From G963665925 sp963676345 (GTDB lineage: Bacteria; Bacillota; Clostridia; Peptostreptococcales; Acidaminobacteraceae), in the NCBI GenBank assembly GCA_963676345.2, contig CAXXTS010000002.1:434001-498000 (forward strand): a stretch of DNA of 64,000 bases. Direction: 5' to 3'. The notes under the pieces were generated by a model, which saw nothing but the letters and a program-made list of their open reading frames with translations, did not search any database and was not told where the DNA came from. The stretch's first letter is position 1, and the number at the start of each line of letters is the position of its first letter. Both the position numbers and the translations under genes were made by a program. This document shows positions 45,607 through 55,427 of the stretch, piece after piece.

Positions 45607-47253
45607 TTACCTATACGTCGCTCCAAGATCTGCTGATGATACGAGCTGTCTATACCTTCTCAGATATCCCTTTGCAGGTTTCTGCGGCTGCTTCCAAGTT
45701 TCACGTCTCTTTTCGAGTTCGCTATCTGAAACCTCAACATTTAGCTTGCCGGCAGAAATGTCTACTTCAACGATATCGCCTTCTTCAATCAAACCAATCG
45801 GACCGCCTTCCCATGCTTCTGGTGAAACGTGTCCAATAGCAGCGCCACGACTGCCACCTGAGAAGCGTCCATCTGTTATCAGTGCAACGCTGCTGTCAAG
45901 TCCCATGCCGCCAAGTGCTGCAGTAGGCGAAAGCATTTCACGCATGCCCGGTCCGCCTTTTGGCCCTTCATAACGTACAATAATTACATCGCCTTCTTTG
46001 ATGTCACCACTCAGAATGGCTTCGTAACATGTCTCTTCACAATCGAATACCCTCGCAGGTCCTTTATGCTGCATCATTTCAGGCAGTACAGCTGATTGCT
46101 TAACAACTGCCCCATCTGGTGCAATGTTGCCTCTTAGAACCTTAATGCCCCCTTCTTTACTATAAGGGGTGTCAATATCTTTAATTACATCGCTTCTCTT
46201 TTCAATAAAACGCGCTCCGATTGATCTGCCATCTACGGTCTGACAGTTTGTGTTCATCAAATCTTTCTTGGAGAGCTCATTCATTACCGCACTAATACCA
46301 CCTGCATAGTAGAGATCTTCAATATGGTCTGCCCCAGCCGGAGAGAGTTTACACAGGTTTGGTGTTTGTCCACTCACTTTATCAATCCACTCAAGGGGTA
46401 TATCTACACCCATTTCCCGTGCTATAGCAGTTAAATGAAGGACTGTATTCGTTGAGCAACCGAGTGCCATATCTACTGTCAATGCATTTTCAAAAGCTTC
46501 TCTGGTCATGATTTGATCAGGTGTTTGATCTTCTTCGACCATACGCATAACATGATGTCCTGCCTCTTTGGCAAGTCGTATACGCTCTGCATAAACCGAT
46601 GGAATGGTACCGTTTCCAGACAGTCCCATACCCAGAACTTCAGTCATACAGTTCATAGAGTTTGCCGTAAACATGCCTGCACATGAACCACAGCTTGGAC
46701 ACGCTTCAGACTCAAGCGCCAGTAAATCGCCATCTGTCATTTTGCCTGCCTTCACCGCACCAACACCTTCAAATACTGTAATCAGGTCAGATTTGCCTTT
46801 TGTATTACGTCCAGCCAGCATTGGTCCGCCCGAAACAATAAGACTAGGCAAATTGAGTCGTGCAGCAGCCATCAATGCTGCGGGTACTGTTTTATCGCAG
46901 TTTGGAACAAGAATCATACCGTCCAGCGAATGGGCTGTCATCATGACTTCTATGGAATCACAGATGATTTCACGACTTGCCAGAGAATATTTCATGCCTT
47001 CATGATTCATTGCAATACCATCACAAACAGCGATCATCGGAAATTCTACCGGTGTGCCACCTGCAGCCAAAATGCCATGCTTAACGGCTTCAACAATAGG
47101 CTTGAGTCCAATGTGACCGGGTACAATTTCATTGTACCCGCTCACAACACCTATGATAGGCTTTTCAATCTCTCTTTGAGTCATCCCAAGGGCTTTAAGA
47201 AGTGATCTGTGCGGTGCTTTTTCTACACCCTTTTTAATGTTGTTACTTCTCAT
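45607..47253 (-). CDS. ilvD: Dihydroxyacid dehydratase
   Basis: This 548-residue iron-sulfur enzyme forms 2-ketoisovalerate and 2-keto-3-methylvalerate. Cluster cysteines lie in [17 protein letters not shown] and [38 protein letters not shown] is the conserved C-terminal signature. Length fits the family. It follows ilvC by 23 bases. The Fe-S cofactor makes this step oxygen-sensitive, consistent with an anaerobe. Confidence 0.96.
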   Translation of the reverse strand: MRSNNIKKGVEKAPHRSLLKALGMTQREIEKPIIGVVSGYNEIVPGHIGLKPIVEAVKHGILAAGGTPVEFPMIAVCDGIAMNHEGMKYSLASREIICDSIEVMMTAHSLDGMILVPNCDKTVPAALMAAARLNLPSLIVSGGPMLAGRNTKGKSDLITVFEGVGAVKAGKMTDGDLLALESEACPSCGSCAGMFTANSMNCMTEVLGMGLSGNGTIPSVYAERIRLAKEAGHHVMRMVEEDQTPDQIMTREAFENALTVDMALGCSTNTVLHLTAIAREMGVDIPLEWIDKVSGQTPNLCKLSPAGADHIEDLYYAGGISAVMNELSKKDLMNTNCQTVDGRSIGARFIEKRSDVIKDIDTPYSKEGGIKVLRGNIAPDGAVVKQSAVLPEMMQHKGPARVFDCEETCYEAILSGDIKEGDVIIVRYEGPKGGPGMREMLSPTAALGGMGLDSSVALITDGRFSGGSRGAAIGHVSPEAWEGGPIGLIEEGDIVEVDISAGKLNVEVSDSELEKRRETWKQPQKPAKGYLRRYRQLVSSADLGATYR

Positions 47254-47276
47254 TGGTCTACACTCCTAACGCCTGT

Positions 47277-48278
<1,002 letters not shown>

Positions 48279-48357
48279 CTAAATTTCGGTGTGAATCTCA
48301 CTGAACTCACATAACTATTAACATTTGATTCGTTACTCAATTCTCACTTCACGCGCT

Positions 48358-48588
48358 CTACAGCATTCTGATATTGTTTACGCCATAGACCTTCTCCATC
48401 TGATACATAGCTTTTCGTGTCAAGTCTCCATCACCATTCAAGGTAATTGTGAGTTCTGACTGCACCTTGTCGTCAAGTTCTTTCATCTCGATGTCGAGAA
48501 TGCCAAATTCCTTTCTCCTTAGTGTTCCTACGACTCTGAGCATCGTATTTACGCCGTCATCCAGTTTTGCAGTAACCTGAGTCCTCAT
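48358..48588 (-). CDS. Acetolactate synthase small subunit, ACT domain only (IlvM/IlvN-type)
   Basis: This 76-residue protein starts at ATG 48588 after AAGGAGGGG. It is a single ACT domain (MRTQVTAKLDDGVNTMLRVV; RRKEFGILDIEMKEL; TRKAMYQMEKVYGVNNIRML). Usual IlvN proteins are about 160 residues with a second domain; this short form resembles IlvM. It would bind valine or stabilise the large subunit. It is the first coding gene after the triple T-box leader. A frame upstream (ATG 48640) ends overlapping this start as ATGA and could be a 17-codon coupled leader peptide, but its ribosome spacing is poor. Confidence 0.8.
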   Translation of the reverse strand: MRTQVTAKLDDGVNTMLRVVGTLRRKEFGILDIEMKELDDKVQSELTITLNGDGDLTRKAMYQMEKVYGVNNIRML

Positions 48589-48779
48589 CGAACCCCTCCT
48601 TTTCTCTGGTGAATTTGAAATGTACAAGAATGTCTCATGTACCTCCGGTAGTTCACACAATATTCTGTCTTTTGAACTTTACCTTAGCTTGGTAGCTTCA
48701 CAGTAGATTGGGAATGAACGCGTCTCACTTACCAAAGTTACTCATTCTCCCGCCGGGCTTTTTACTGCATTTGTTTTTA

Positions 48780-49085
48780 TATACGCATATAAAAAGCTCC
48801 CTCATTTCCACGAACGTTTCGTTCGTAGAGATGAGGGAGCCTTCCCACATGGTACCACTCTACTTTGCAGATATATCTGCCTTAATCAGATCGGCTAATT
48901 GCGAATCCTATCTCTATAACGGGAGCACCCGTCTTCACCTACTCTAATCCATTTCAGCAAAGAAGCTCAGAAGCTAGTATAGTTCACGTATATCTGTTGG
49001 ATTTCCACCATCACCAACTCTCTATCAGCAGGGACTGAACCTTTCTCTTCATCAAAGCTTTTTAATTTTATTAATCCATTTCGTC
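48780..49085 (-). promoter_or_regulatory. T-box unit 3 (gene-proximal) with terminator
   Basis: On the minus strand: AGAGAG box (49023-49018), distal GTTGGTGATGG loop, Stem III ACGGGTGCTCCCGTTA, then the T-box AGAGTGGTACCATG (48861-48848). The last bases diverge from the usual ACCGCG. A strong hairpin with poly-T follows at 48791-48840. This is the only unit with a classical terminator. Specifier reading is uncertain. Confidence 0.8.
48791..48840 (-). terminator. T-box-controlled terminator
   Basis: The arms GCTCCCTCAT (48840-48831) and ATGAGGGAGC (48805-48796) form the stem, with an inner ACGAACG/CGTTCGT hairpin. TTTTTATATG follows on the minus strand. This is the off-state terminator of T-box unit 3. 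Confidence 0.88.
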
Positions 49086-49370
49086 GCCATCTAGGGACGA
49101 ATCTATTTTCGCGTTACCACCCTAGTTGCATTCCGTCTTATGGGAATACCCCTTATTTCAGATCGGCCTTACAGCGAATCCTAGTCCTATAACGGGGACA
49201 GCCGTCACTACCTACTCAACTCGTTCAATAGTGCCGCTCAGAAGCTACTATACATTCAGTATCACCGCCGGATTTCCACCCTCACCAGCTCTCTACATGT
49301 GATTGACTCAACTTTCCTCTTCTTCAGTGCGTTATTATGATTTATAAATATACCATCAGCGTTCGTCATC
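49085..49370 (-). promoter_or_regulatory. T-box unit 2 (middle)
   Basis: On the minus strand: AGAGAG box (49294-49289), GCTGGTGAGGG, Stem III ACGGCTGTCCCCGTTA, then T-box AGGGTGGTAACGCG (49123-49110). CTAGGG at 49125-49120 pairs with CCCTAG at 49096-49091, enclosing the T-box motif. No poly-T terminator follows. Confidence 0.8.
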
Positions 49371-49680
49371 CTAGGGACGATTTCAGCTGAATCGCGTTAC
49401 CACCCTAGTTGTACTCCGTTAAATGGGAGCACCCCTTTTTTCAAATCGGCCAACTGCTTATGCAATTAGCGAATTCTAGTCCGATAACGTGGACAAACGT
49501 TCAGGTCTACTCACTGCTTTTGGACCTGACAGCTCAGGAGTGATCAATCGACTTCTGCACGACGCTAGCATCTCACCATCGCTAACTCTCTGGGATTCGT
49601 ATGAATCAGAAATCTTTATCTCCATCATTGCTTTTCAATATAGGCAACTTGTGAAACGACTTAAAGTTCGTCGTTTTATT
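49370..49680 (-). promoter_or_regulatory. T-box unit 1 (promoter-proximal)
   Basis: On the minus strand: AGAGAG box (49591-49586), TTAGCGATGGTGAG loop and T-box AGGGTGGTAACGCG (49406-49393). CTAGGG/CCCTAG flanks pair around the T-box motif (49408-49371). Its stem I looks rearranged: GATTC-ATAC-GAATC and CAGGTC...GACCTG can form private hairpins. No poly-T terminator follows. Confidence 0.75.
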
Positions 49681-49687
49681 GATACTG

Positions 49688-49716
49688 ATTATACGAGTCC
49701 TGCAAGCAAGTGTCAA
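49688..49716 (-). promoter_or_regulatory. SigA-type promoter of the ilv operon
   Basis: On the minus strand, perfect TTGACA (49716-49711), a 17-base spacer and perfect TATAAT (49693-49688). Transcription should begin near 49681, giving a leader of about 1.09 kb before ilvN. Confidence 0.92.
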
Positions 49717-49827
49717 CACCAAATGTGAAAAAAATTAAATAATTTGAATGCTTATAATTTTACTTGAATATTTTCGCATGGTCTTCTCCTCTGTCAAAGT
49801 CCCGTATCTGTCGCATTGGTAACGTTT

Positions 49828-50382
49828 TCACACGCAGAGCATTTTCTGATTCATCTTTTCCAAATCTTCTGTAAAAGAATTTTGCTTTTTTGCATATTGA
49901 TTTACAAAAAAATCATGTGCAACATGTTCACGGTCTTCAATTGCTTTCTGATAGATTGCAAAATCCTGTGGACTTCCAAGCTCAATCGGAGGTGCCTGTC
50001 CTGAGCATTCAACACACACCGGATAACGAATGCCCACTTCTTTTTTCACATAGGCTTCTATTTCAATGTCAAATACCCATTTATCTACGATGTCATATTG
50101 CATGACTACAGACTCACCCGGTTCAATATTAAAAACCCATAGTCGGGTCGTTACACTGTTTAAGCACTCTTTTAGAAAATCAATTTTTGAATGGCGCTGG
50201 CAAATGGCAATATCGCGTACCCTGAACTCACTGAACTTTGAAAATGGCCAATCAAAAGCAACCGCAATAGATTTTTGTAACTTGAAAAAAGAAATATTGT
50301 CTTCAACGAGAATCCGTCTCCAAACTTTTGGCTTTACGCCCTTTAAAGACACTTTGATCTGATACAGTTTCGAGCACATCAT
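49828..50382 (-). CDS. pRiA4b ORF-3-like protein
   Basis: This 184-residue protein starts at ATG 50382, five bases after GGAGG. It has the family opening LYQIKVSLKGVKPKVWRRIL, then VAFDWPFSKFSEFRV and VMQYDIVDKWVFDIEIE. This is the plasmid pRiA4b ORF-3-like fold, widespread on plasmids and chromosomes. The C-terminal 60 residues hold a Cys pair (YPVCVECSG) and a charged helix. Function is unknown; a nucleic-acid or protein-binding role is suggested for the family. It lies upstream of the ilv promoter on the same strand, so read-through is possible. Confidence 0.75.
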   Translation of the reverse strand: MMCSKLYQIKVSLKGVKPKVWRRILVEDNISFFKLQKSIAVAFDWPFSKFSEFRVRDIAICQRHSKIDFLKECLNSVTTRLWVFNIEPGESVVMQYDIVDKWVFDIEIEAYVKKEVGIRYPVCVECSGQAPPIELGSPQDFAIYQKAIEDREHVAHDFFVNQYAKKQNSFTEDLEKMNQKMLCV

Positions 50383-50540
50383 GCATTCCTCCATTTGTTA
50401 TGATAGCTTTTGATATCAGATTGTGACGATGCGGATAGGGAGCCACATCGCCTGGCCAAATCCGATATCAGTGAATACCAGCGGTTTCCCGCTGAGTTGA
50501 GGGTGCTACATCATTTGTAGCGATCTATCCTGCTGCTTCC

Positions 50541-52082
50541 TTATACGCTGTATTCCTTTTTCATCGTACCGCTTTCAATAAATCTTTGGTGCCAACTGAG
50601 CGCCTCATCCATTAAGTGCGGTGTATGCTTGTGCTTGCCATTTCTCGCTGTTTCAAAATAAGCATGCAATGCCGCACGGTACATTGGATGCGCACAGTTT
50701 TGAATGATCACCCATGCCCTTTCTTTTGGGCTGAGGCCCCTTAAATCTGCTACACCTTGTTCTGTAACAATGACCATGACATCATGTTCGGTATGATCAT
50801 GATGTGAAACCATAGGCACAATGGCTGAAATATCTCCATTTTTTGCTATGGACGGTGTTGTGAAAATTGAAATGTATCCATTTCTTGTAAAATCACCGGA
50901 TCCGCCAATACCATTCATCATCCGCGACCCCATAATATTCGTTGAGTTTACATTTCCATAAATATCGACTTCTATAGCTGTATTTATTGCAATAACACCC
51001 AGTCGCCTTATGACCTCTGGATGATTTGAAATTTCCTGTGGTCGCAGTATGATTTTATCTTTATAAAAGTCAATCTTTTCTTTAAACCGTACCAGTCCAG
51101 CTGCAGAAGGTGTGATTGACGTTCCAGAGGCAAATTTCACCTTGCCGCTGTCGATTAGGTCCAGCATGGAATCCTGAATAACTTCTGTATAACACACCAA
51201 ATCTTGAAATTCTGATGCATTTAGACCTGACAATACTGCATTCGCAACACTGCCCACCCCTGACTGAAGTGGCAAAAGATTCTCACTCAAGCGGCCAGCT
51301 TCCACTTCTGTTCTTAAAAATCCTATTAGATTTTCAGATATTTTTTTTGAAACTTCATCTACGGGCGCAAGGGGTCGTACACCGTCACCTATGTCTGAGA
51401 AAACTATAGCCGCAATTTTATCTGGGTTGCACCAGATAAAGGGCTCGCCAATACGATCTTCCGTCTTAAAAATCGGAATTGGCGCCTTATAAGGCGGCTT
51501 ATTCGGCACATAAATATCGTGCATGCCCTCCAGTTCTAAAGGCTGAGTTGTATTGATCTCAATAATCACCTTTTCAGCCAAATCCAAGTATGTCGGTGTT
51601 GCCCCAACAGAGGTCGAAGGAATAATATAGCCTTCTTCTGTTATTGCAACCGCTTCGACGATTGCAATATCTACTTTTCCTAAAAATCCATATTTAGCGT
51701 AATTGGGAAGATGGCTGAGATGCATATCTAAATAATTGCATTTACCATCGTTTGTATGAGTACGCAACGATTCATTCGTTTGATAGGGAAGACGTTTATC
51801 AATTAAGTCTGCCCGCGCCCAGGCACCATCGAGTTCATCCCCTACAGATGCCCCAGTAATTAAATTCACCTTTATGTCTAAGCCTTCTTCACTTTTTCTT
51901 CTTGCAAGGGCAAGTGGCACAGACTTGGGATATCCAGACGGTGTAAATCCAGACGTTGCCACAGTCATGCCATCTTCAATCAACCATACTGCCTCATCTG
52001 CTTTTACAACCTTTTCTAGTAGTTTTTCACAGCGAACTCTATTTTCAACATTTTCTATTATCCTATTATTTTTAGTCATCAT
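50541..52082 (-). CDS. Acetyl-CoA hydrolase/CoA transferase (Cat1-like)
   Basis: This 513-residue protein belongs to the class I acetyl-CoA hydrolase/transferase family that includes succinate- and acetate-CoA transferases. Motifs include GMTVATSGFTPSGYPKSVPL near the N-terminus, LPLQSGVGSVANAVLSGL, and CYTEVIQDSMLDLID with the likely catalytic Glu. NIMGSRMMNGIGGSGDFTRN is the CoA-binding C-terminal signature. It moves CoA between short-chain acids in fermentation. It lies 12 bases downstream of the AspT-like carrier, so it is under the same cobalamin riboswitch. The exact acid pair cannot be told from sequence. Confidence 0.88.
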   Translation of the reverse strand: MMTKNNRIIENVENRVRCEKLLEKVVKADEAVWLIEDGMTVATSGFTPSGYPKSVPLALARRKSEEGLDIKVNLITGASVGDELDGAWARADLIDKRLPYQTNESLRTHTNDGKCNYLDMHLSHLPNYAKYGFLGKVDIAIVEAVAITEEGYIIPSTSVGATPTYLDLAEKVIIEINTTQPLELEGMHDIYVPNKPPYKAPIPIFKTEDRIGEPFIWCNPDKIAAIVFSDIGDGVRPLAPVDEVSKKISENLIGFLRTEVEAGRLSENLLPLQSGVGSVANAVLSGLNASEFQDLVCYTEVIQDSMLDLIDSGKVKFASGTSITPSAAGLVRFKEKIDFYKDKIILRPQEISNHPEVIRRLGVIAINTAIEVDIYGNVNSTNIMGSRMMNGIGGSGDFTRNGYISIFTTPSIAKNGDISAIVPMVSHHDHTEHDVMVIVTEQGVADLRGLSPKERAWVIIQNCAHPMYRAALHAYFETARNGKHKHTPHLMDEALSWHQRFIESGTMKKEYSV

Positions 52083-52094
52083 TACACCCCTTGA

Positions 52095-53339
52095 TTAAAC
52101 GATATAAGTCATAATTGTTGTAAACAATATCATCGATATAAGTGCTACCGGGTAGGTTGCCCCATAACTTGCAGCAACTTCATCGGATTCACAGGCTTCT
52201 AGTGCAGCTGCGAGTCCTGGTGTACTTGTCATGCCACCGCAAATGGCCCCAGAAAGAACAATCCAGTTCATTTTCATCAATAGGCGCCCAACAAGGACAC
52301 CCACAATTATAGCGACACTTCCACTGACTATGGCAGCCGCGAGAAAGATCAAGCCCTCTTGTAAAATTGAGTTCACCGTTGTATAACCGTAGTTCAATCC
52401 GACAATAGCCAGAAACATGTTCAGAGATAAATCGCGTATGGCTGATAATGTTTCCTTTGACATATTGAGCGGGTGCTTAATTTCAGACAAACTATGTCCG
52501 ATAATCAGCGAGGCAACCAGAACCCCTCCAGTTGATCCCAGGCCTATCCAACCGAGATAAGATCCAAAATAAATCTTCACTTGACCAATAAGAATGCCTG
52601 CTCCACATACTTTCATGAATAAAATTGTATTAAAGCTTTTGTTTGAAAACAGACTATCAATGCTTTCAGTATTCTTGGCGCTCTGCTTCCTCGAGGCAAT
52701 GAGCAGATTTTTCTCATGCTCAAGATCAACACCAATCCATTTAGGTATAAGGCGCATTCCCACGACAACCATGAGCACACCTGGAATATAGCCCACAGCA
52801 TAGCCTAAACCAATCATGGCTTCCCCACCGTGACCCGCTGTGCCTGCTACTTCAAGCGCAGCGGCAAGACCCGGAGAACTCGTCAAGGCACCAACATAAG
52901 TTCCAATTACACCAATACCCTGTGACGAACCAATCCATTTGATGAAAACAACACTCGATACAGCACCCGATAAGGTAATAAGGACACCGAGCAAAACAAA
53001 ACGCACGCCATACTCTCTGATCACATCAGCGATATCCGATGATGCCAATAGACCCACTGGTGCAATAAAACCTATAAGACTCAGTGTAAAAAGCGATTTT
53101 GGCACAAGGCCTTGTGCCAGAACCTTAGAGACAACATCGGGTACTTCTGTCACAGCAAGATGAGGCATGACCAATAGGCGGTATGCAAAATACCCTATCC
53201 CCAGCCCAACGAAAAGACTGCCGGAACTACCCAGTTTCAGCCCTCTAAGATTCAACTTTCCAAAATAACCGCCAAAGACGATTGTAACTGCAATTAGTGC
53301 AAATGGATTCAGCATAAATCCTTCAATATTTAGTGCCAC
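52095..53339 (-). CDS. AspT/YidE-family (Asp-Al_Ex) membrane carrier
   Basis: This 414-residue membrane protein starts at GTG 53339, seven bases after GGAGG; an ATG at 53378 has no ribosome site. There are about ten helices in two homologous halves, each with the family signature: YVGALTSSPGLAAALEVAG and CGGMTSTPGLAAALEACE. Family members exchange dicarboxylates or amino acids (aspartate:alanine AspT, succinate carriers). The usual TrkA_C/RCK insert is absent. It leads a two-gene unit with the CoA transferase behind a cobalamin riboswitch, which suggests transport of the same acid or its precursor (inference). Confidence 0.85.
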   Translation of the reverse strand: MALNIEGFMLNPFALIAVTIVFGGYFGKLNLRGLKLGSSGSLFVGLGIGYFAYRLLVMPHLAVTEVPDVVSKVLAQGLVPKSLFTLSLIGFIAPVGLLASSDIADVIREYGVRFVLLGVLITLSGAVSSVVFIKWIGSSQGIGVIGTYVGALTSSPGLAAALEVAGTAGHGGEAMIGLGYAVGYIPGVLMVVVGMRLIPKWIGVDLEHEKNLLIASRKQSAKNTESIDSLFSNKSFNTILFMKVCGAGILIGQVKIYFGSYLGWIGLGSTGGVLVASLIIGHSLSEIKHPLNMSKETLSAIRDLSLNMFLAIVGLNYGYTTVNSILQEGLIFLAAAIVSGSVAIIVGVLVGRLLMKMNWIVLSGAICGGMTSTPGLAAALEACESDEVAASYGATYPVALISMILFTTIMTYIV

Positions 53340-53392
53340 AAGGCCACCTCCATAATCGTTAAGTGTTCCTTGCTTCATGCATGAATAAGGAT

Positions 53393-53418
53393 AAAAAAAA
53401 GACTGCCCAAGGGCAGAC
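53393..53418 (-). terminator. Second terminator in the riboswitch leader
   Basis: The short stem CTGCC(C)TT(G)GGCAG is followed by TTTTTTTT on the minus strand. It lies 54 bases before the GTG of the carrier gene. Confidence 0.6.
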
Positions 53419-53473
53419 GGCTTACGAAAAATACGATTTTACCAAAGTACACATGCTTATTTCTGCACTAGAA

Positions 53474-53505
53474 ATAAAAATCCCCTTCATTTTTACATAA
53501 AGGGG
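53474..53505 (-). terminator. Riboswitch expression-platform terminator
   Basis: The arms CCCCTTTAT and ATGAAGGGG are followed by ATTTTTATTTC on the minus strand. It lies between the cobalamin aptamer and the carrier gene. Confidence 0.75.
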
Positions 53506-53574
53506 CGTTGTACATTCGACTAGAAATATCGATCGTAACACCACCCATCCTCGTGGGCCATACGGCATTGCTCT

Positions 53575-53730
53575 TCATGGCAGGTCTCCTGACTTAGTTT
53601 GTATTGTTTTATCAACCTTCCCGTTAAACAGTGGTATACAGATAAAACACAAACTTTACAGTGGCGGGACCGTGCTGGATTTACACCAGCTTCCCTATTA
53701 AATCGAAATTTCGATACCATAAAGCACATT
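53575..53730 (-). promoter_or_regulatory. Cobalamin riboswitch
   Basis: On the minus strand the aptamer shows its conserved pieces in order: TTAATAGGGAAGCTGGTG, AATCCAGCACGGTCCCGCCA and AGTCAGGAGACCTGCC (53594-53579). It lies upstream of the AspT-like carrier and CoA transferase genes, followed by a terminator. B12 binding is expected to switch these genes off. Confidence 0.92.
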
Positions 53731-53813
53731 ATTCAGTTCAGACTCATTGTAACAGGGGGTAAACTCATTGTCAATAAGCATTCTCACTGTATACACTTAT
53801 ACTTTATTCTAAA

Positions 53814-54911
53814 CTATAGTATATTCGGACTGTATTGTATCCCCTTAATAATCAGGCTGTTATTCTCACGCAGATTCACTGCTTCATAAGTGTAGTTTCC
53901 AGGTGTACCACTAATAACGCGAACATTCGGTCTGAGTGGGAATCCCTTTGGAACACTGTCAATGACAGCTGTGCGCCCATCATTCAGCTCAACCAGTGAG
54001 CCCGTTGGATAGGGATTGATTTTCTTCACGAAAATGTTGACAAGGTCCATGTCATAATACCGGCCTGCTGCACCCATAATATACTCAATGGCCTCGGCTG
54101 GCGCTAACGCTCTTCTATAAGGCCTATCTGAAGTCATTGCATCATAAATGTCTGCAATGCCAACAATTTGAGCCAACTTATGAATTTCATTGCCTGTTAT
54201 TCGGTTGGGATAACCAGAGCCGTCCAAATGCTCATGATGTTGCAGGGTAATCGCCTTTACATAGGCACTTAGAAATGCATGCTCTTTCAAATAAGCATGT
54301 CCTTTTTTTGAGTGCATCAGTACTTGTATCTTTTCCTCATTGGTCAGTGCCTCGCGCTTGTAGGTAACTTCAGGATCAAGTAGTGCCATCCCAATATCAT
54401 GAAAAACTGCACCTATAAAAAGGTGTTTAATCATTTCCTGATTGAGCCCTAGATCCCACCCAATGAGTACAGACAGTATTGCCGTATTCAGTGCTGAGCT
54501 GTACAGGTAGTTATCTACATTTTTTATATCAATATACTCCAACTGAGCATCTCTTGCTGAATTTAAATCATAGAGTATGTCATCTGTAAGCTTTGTTAGC
54601 CCATCCATATATTCAAATATTGACTTTGGCATCCATTCGCCCTGTGTATTTCTATTTCCCGCCGCATCAAATATGTCTTTGATCAACATCATACCCTGAT
54701 GTCGTAAGTGCGGGTCAACCAATTTATCAATTTCCACATCACTATGCTCGTCATGAATATATACTGTGAAAATACTGTTGGCATTAATCTTACTAATGAG
54801 ATTTTTTGTCAGCTTTGCATCTTCTTTTAAAAGTATGCGGCCGTCAAGGGTATAAAGCGAATCTGCCAATATCGCATTTTCTGGTATCATTTCTGTTGGT
54901 ACTATACGCAT
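53814..54911 (-). CDS. HD-GYP domain phosphodiesterase
   Basis: This 365-residue protein starts at ATG 54911, six bases after AAAGGA. The N-terminal about 115 residues are an unrecognised sensory region. The HD-GYP core contains GAVFHDIGMALLDPEV, ITLQHHEHLDGSGYPNRITG and VGIADIYDAMTSDRPYR. These are the metal ligands and GYP loop of c-di-GMP phosphodiesterases. A last domain of about 70 residues resembles the C-terminal PilZ-like or beta tail of such proteins. It would hydrolyse cyclic di-GMP. It is not clearly cotranscribed with a neighbour. Confidence 0.88.
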   Translation of the reverse strand: MRIVPTEMIPENAILADSLYTLDGRILLKEDAKLTKNLISKINANSIFTVYIHDEHSDVEIDKLVDPHLRHQGMMLIKDIFDAAGNRNTQGEWMPKSIFEYMDGLTKLTDDILYDLNSARDAQLEYIDIKNVDNYLYSSALNTAILSVLIGWDLGLNQEMIKHLFIGAVFHDIGMALLDPEVTYKREALTNEEKIQVLMHSKKGHAYLKEHAFLSAYVKAITLQHHEHLDGSGYPNRITGNEIHKLAQIVGIADIYDAMTSDRPYRRALAPAEAIEYIMGAAGRYYDMDLVNIFVKKINPYPTGSLVELNDGRTAVIDSVPKGFPLRPNVRVISGTPGNYTYEAVNLRENNSLIIKGIQYSPNIL

Positions 54912-55197
54912 ATTCTGTCCTTTCCGTTCAAAAGCGTACACATATCTTTATCGCTTAAACATATTCCCCAAAATCCTTCTCCAACCTATTTTAAACTAGC
55001 CTTTGATTAACACATACCCAAAGTCTGTCATAGTCTACACGAATTTCGTATTTTAGATCCCCGATACGGTCTATTCTATCATAAATTCTATGAGTCGCAA
55101 GCTTATGCAAACACTTAATTTCCTTACATTTATCACATTCTAAACGGGACGTAAGGCCTATGCAGACTACAATTATTTTAAGTCCATGTGGTTAACT

Positions 55198-55305
55198 GAG
55201 CAACCAGAAATTGCTCACGATAGCTAGTCGCCTAAAACTTATTTTCCTGATTGGATTACGCAATGCACAGAGCAACTTCCAGTTGCTCACGTCGCTCGTC
55301 GCGCC
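55198..55305. repeat. Diverged copies of the GCAAC-palindrome repeat
   Basis: Unit 1 (55198) has GAGCAACCAGAAATTGCTC followed by ACGATAGCTAGTCGCC. Unit 2 (55270) has GAGCAACTTCCAGTTGCTC followed by ACGTCGCTCGTCGCGCC. Both match the 13602-13779 array in the palindrome and the GTCGCT(A/C)GTCGCGCC tail, but not in the spacer. This supports a dispersed family. Confidence 0.7.
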
Positions 55306-55309
55306 ATAT

Positions 55310-55373
55310 AGAAATACAGAGAACGGGTCATGATTGTGTTAACACAAAATCATGACCCGTTCTCTGTATTTCT
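55310..55373. repeat. Perfect 26-bp hairpin after the repeat
   Basis: The arms 55310-55335 and 55348-55373 are exactly complementary, with a GTGTTAACAC inner pairing in the loop. It is followed by GCATTGCTTTGTC, like the 13786-13848 hairpin. The arm sequence differs completely from that one. Confidence 0.8.
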
Positions 55374-55399
55374 GCATTGCTTTGTCTTTTTCGTAAAAT

Positions 55400-55427
55400 G
55401 GACACATCATGCGCGCATGATGTGTCC
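55400..55427 (-). terminator. Terminator of the transketolase genes
   Basis: A 28-base perfect palindrome (GGACACATCATGCG and its complement) lies 38 bases past the tkt stop, with ATTTTACG next on the minus strand. Confidence 0.7.

Larger units (their letters stand above)
48589..49827. other. 1.1-kb ilv leader and promoter region
   Basis: There is no gene in this region. It carries the SigA promoter (49688-49716), three tandem T-box-like units (49085-49680 and 48780-49085) and the final terminator (48791-48840). About 190 bases follow up to ilvN, with a possible short leader frame. Frames overlapping the T-boxes are not genes. Confidence 0.8.
53340..53813. other. Leader between HD-GYP gene and AspT-like carrier
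   Basis: The region contains the cobalamin riboswitch (53575-53730) and two intrinsic terminators (53474-53505 and 53393-53418) between it and the carrier gene. No additional gene was found. The HD-GYP gene ends at 53814 upstream, so the riboswitch transcript must start within about 80 bases of that stop. Confidence 0.7.

Noticed and set aside
49489..49728. 79-residue plus frame in the ilv leader
   Set aside because: It lies antisense to T-box unit 1 and the promoter; the RNA elements explain the sequence.
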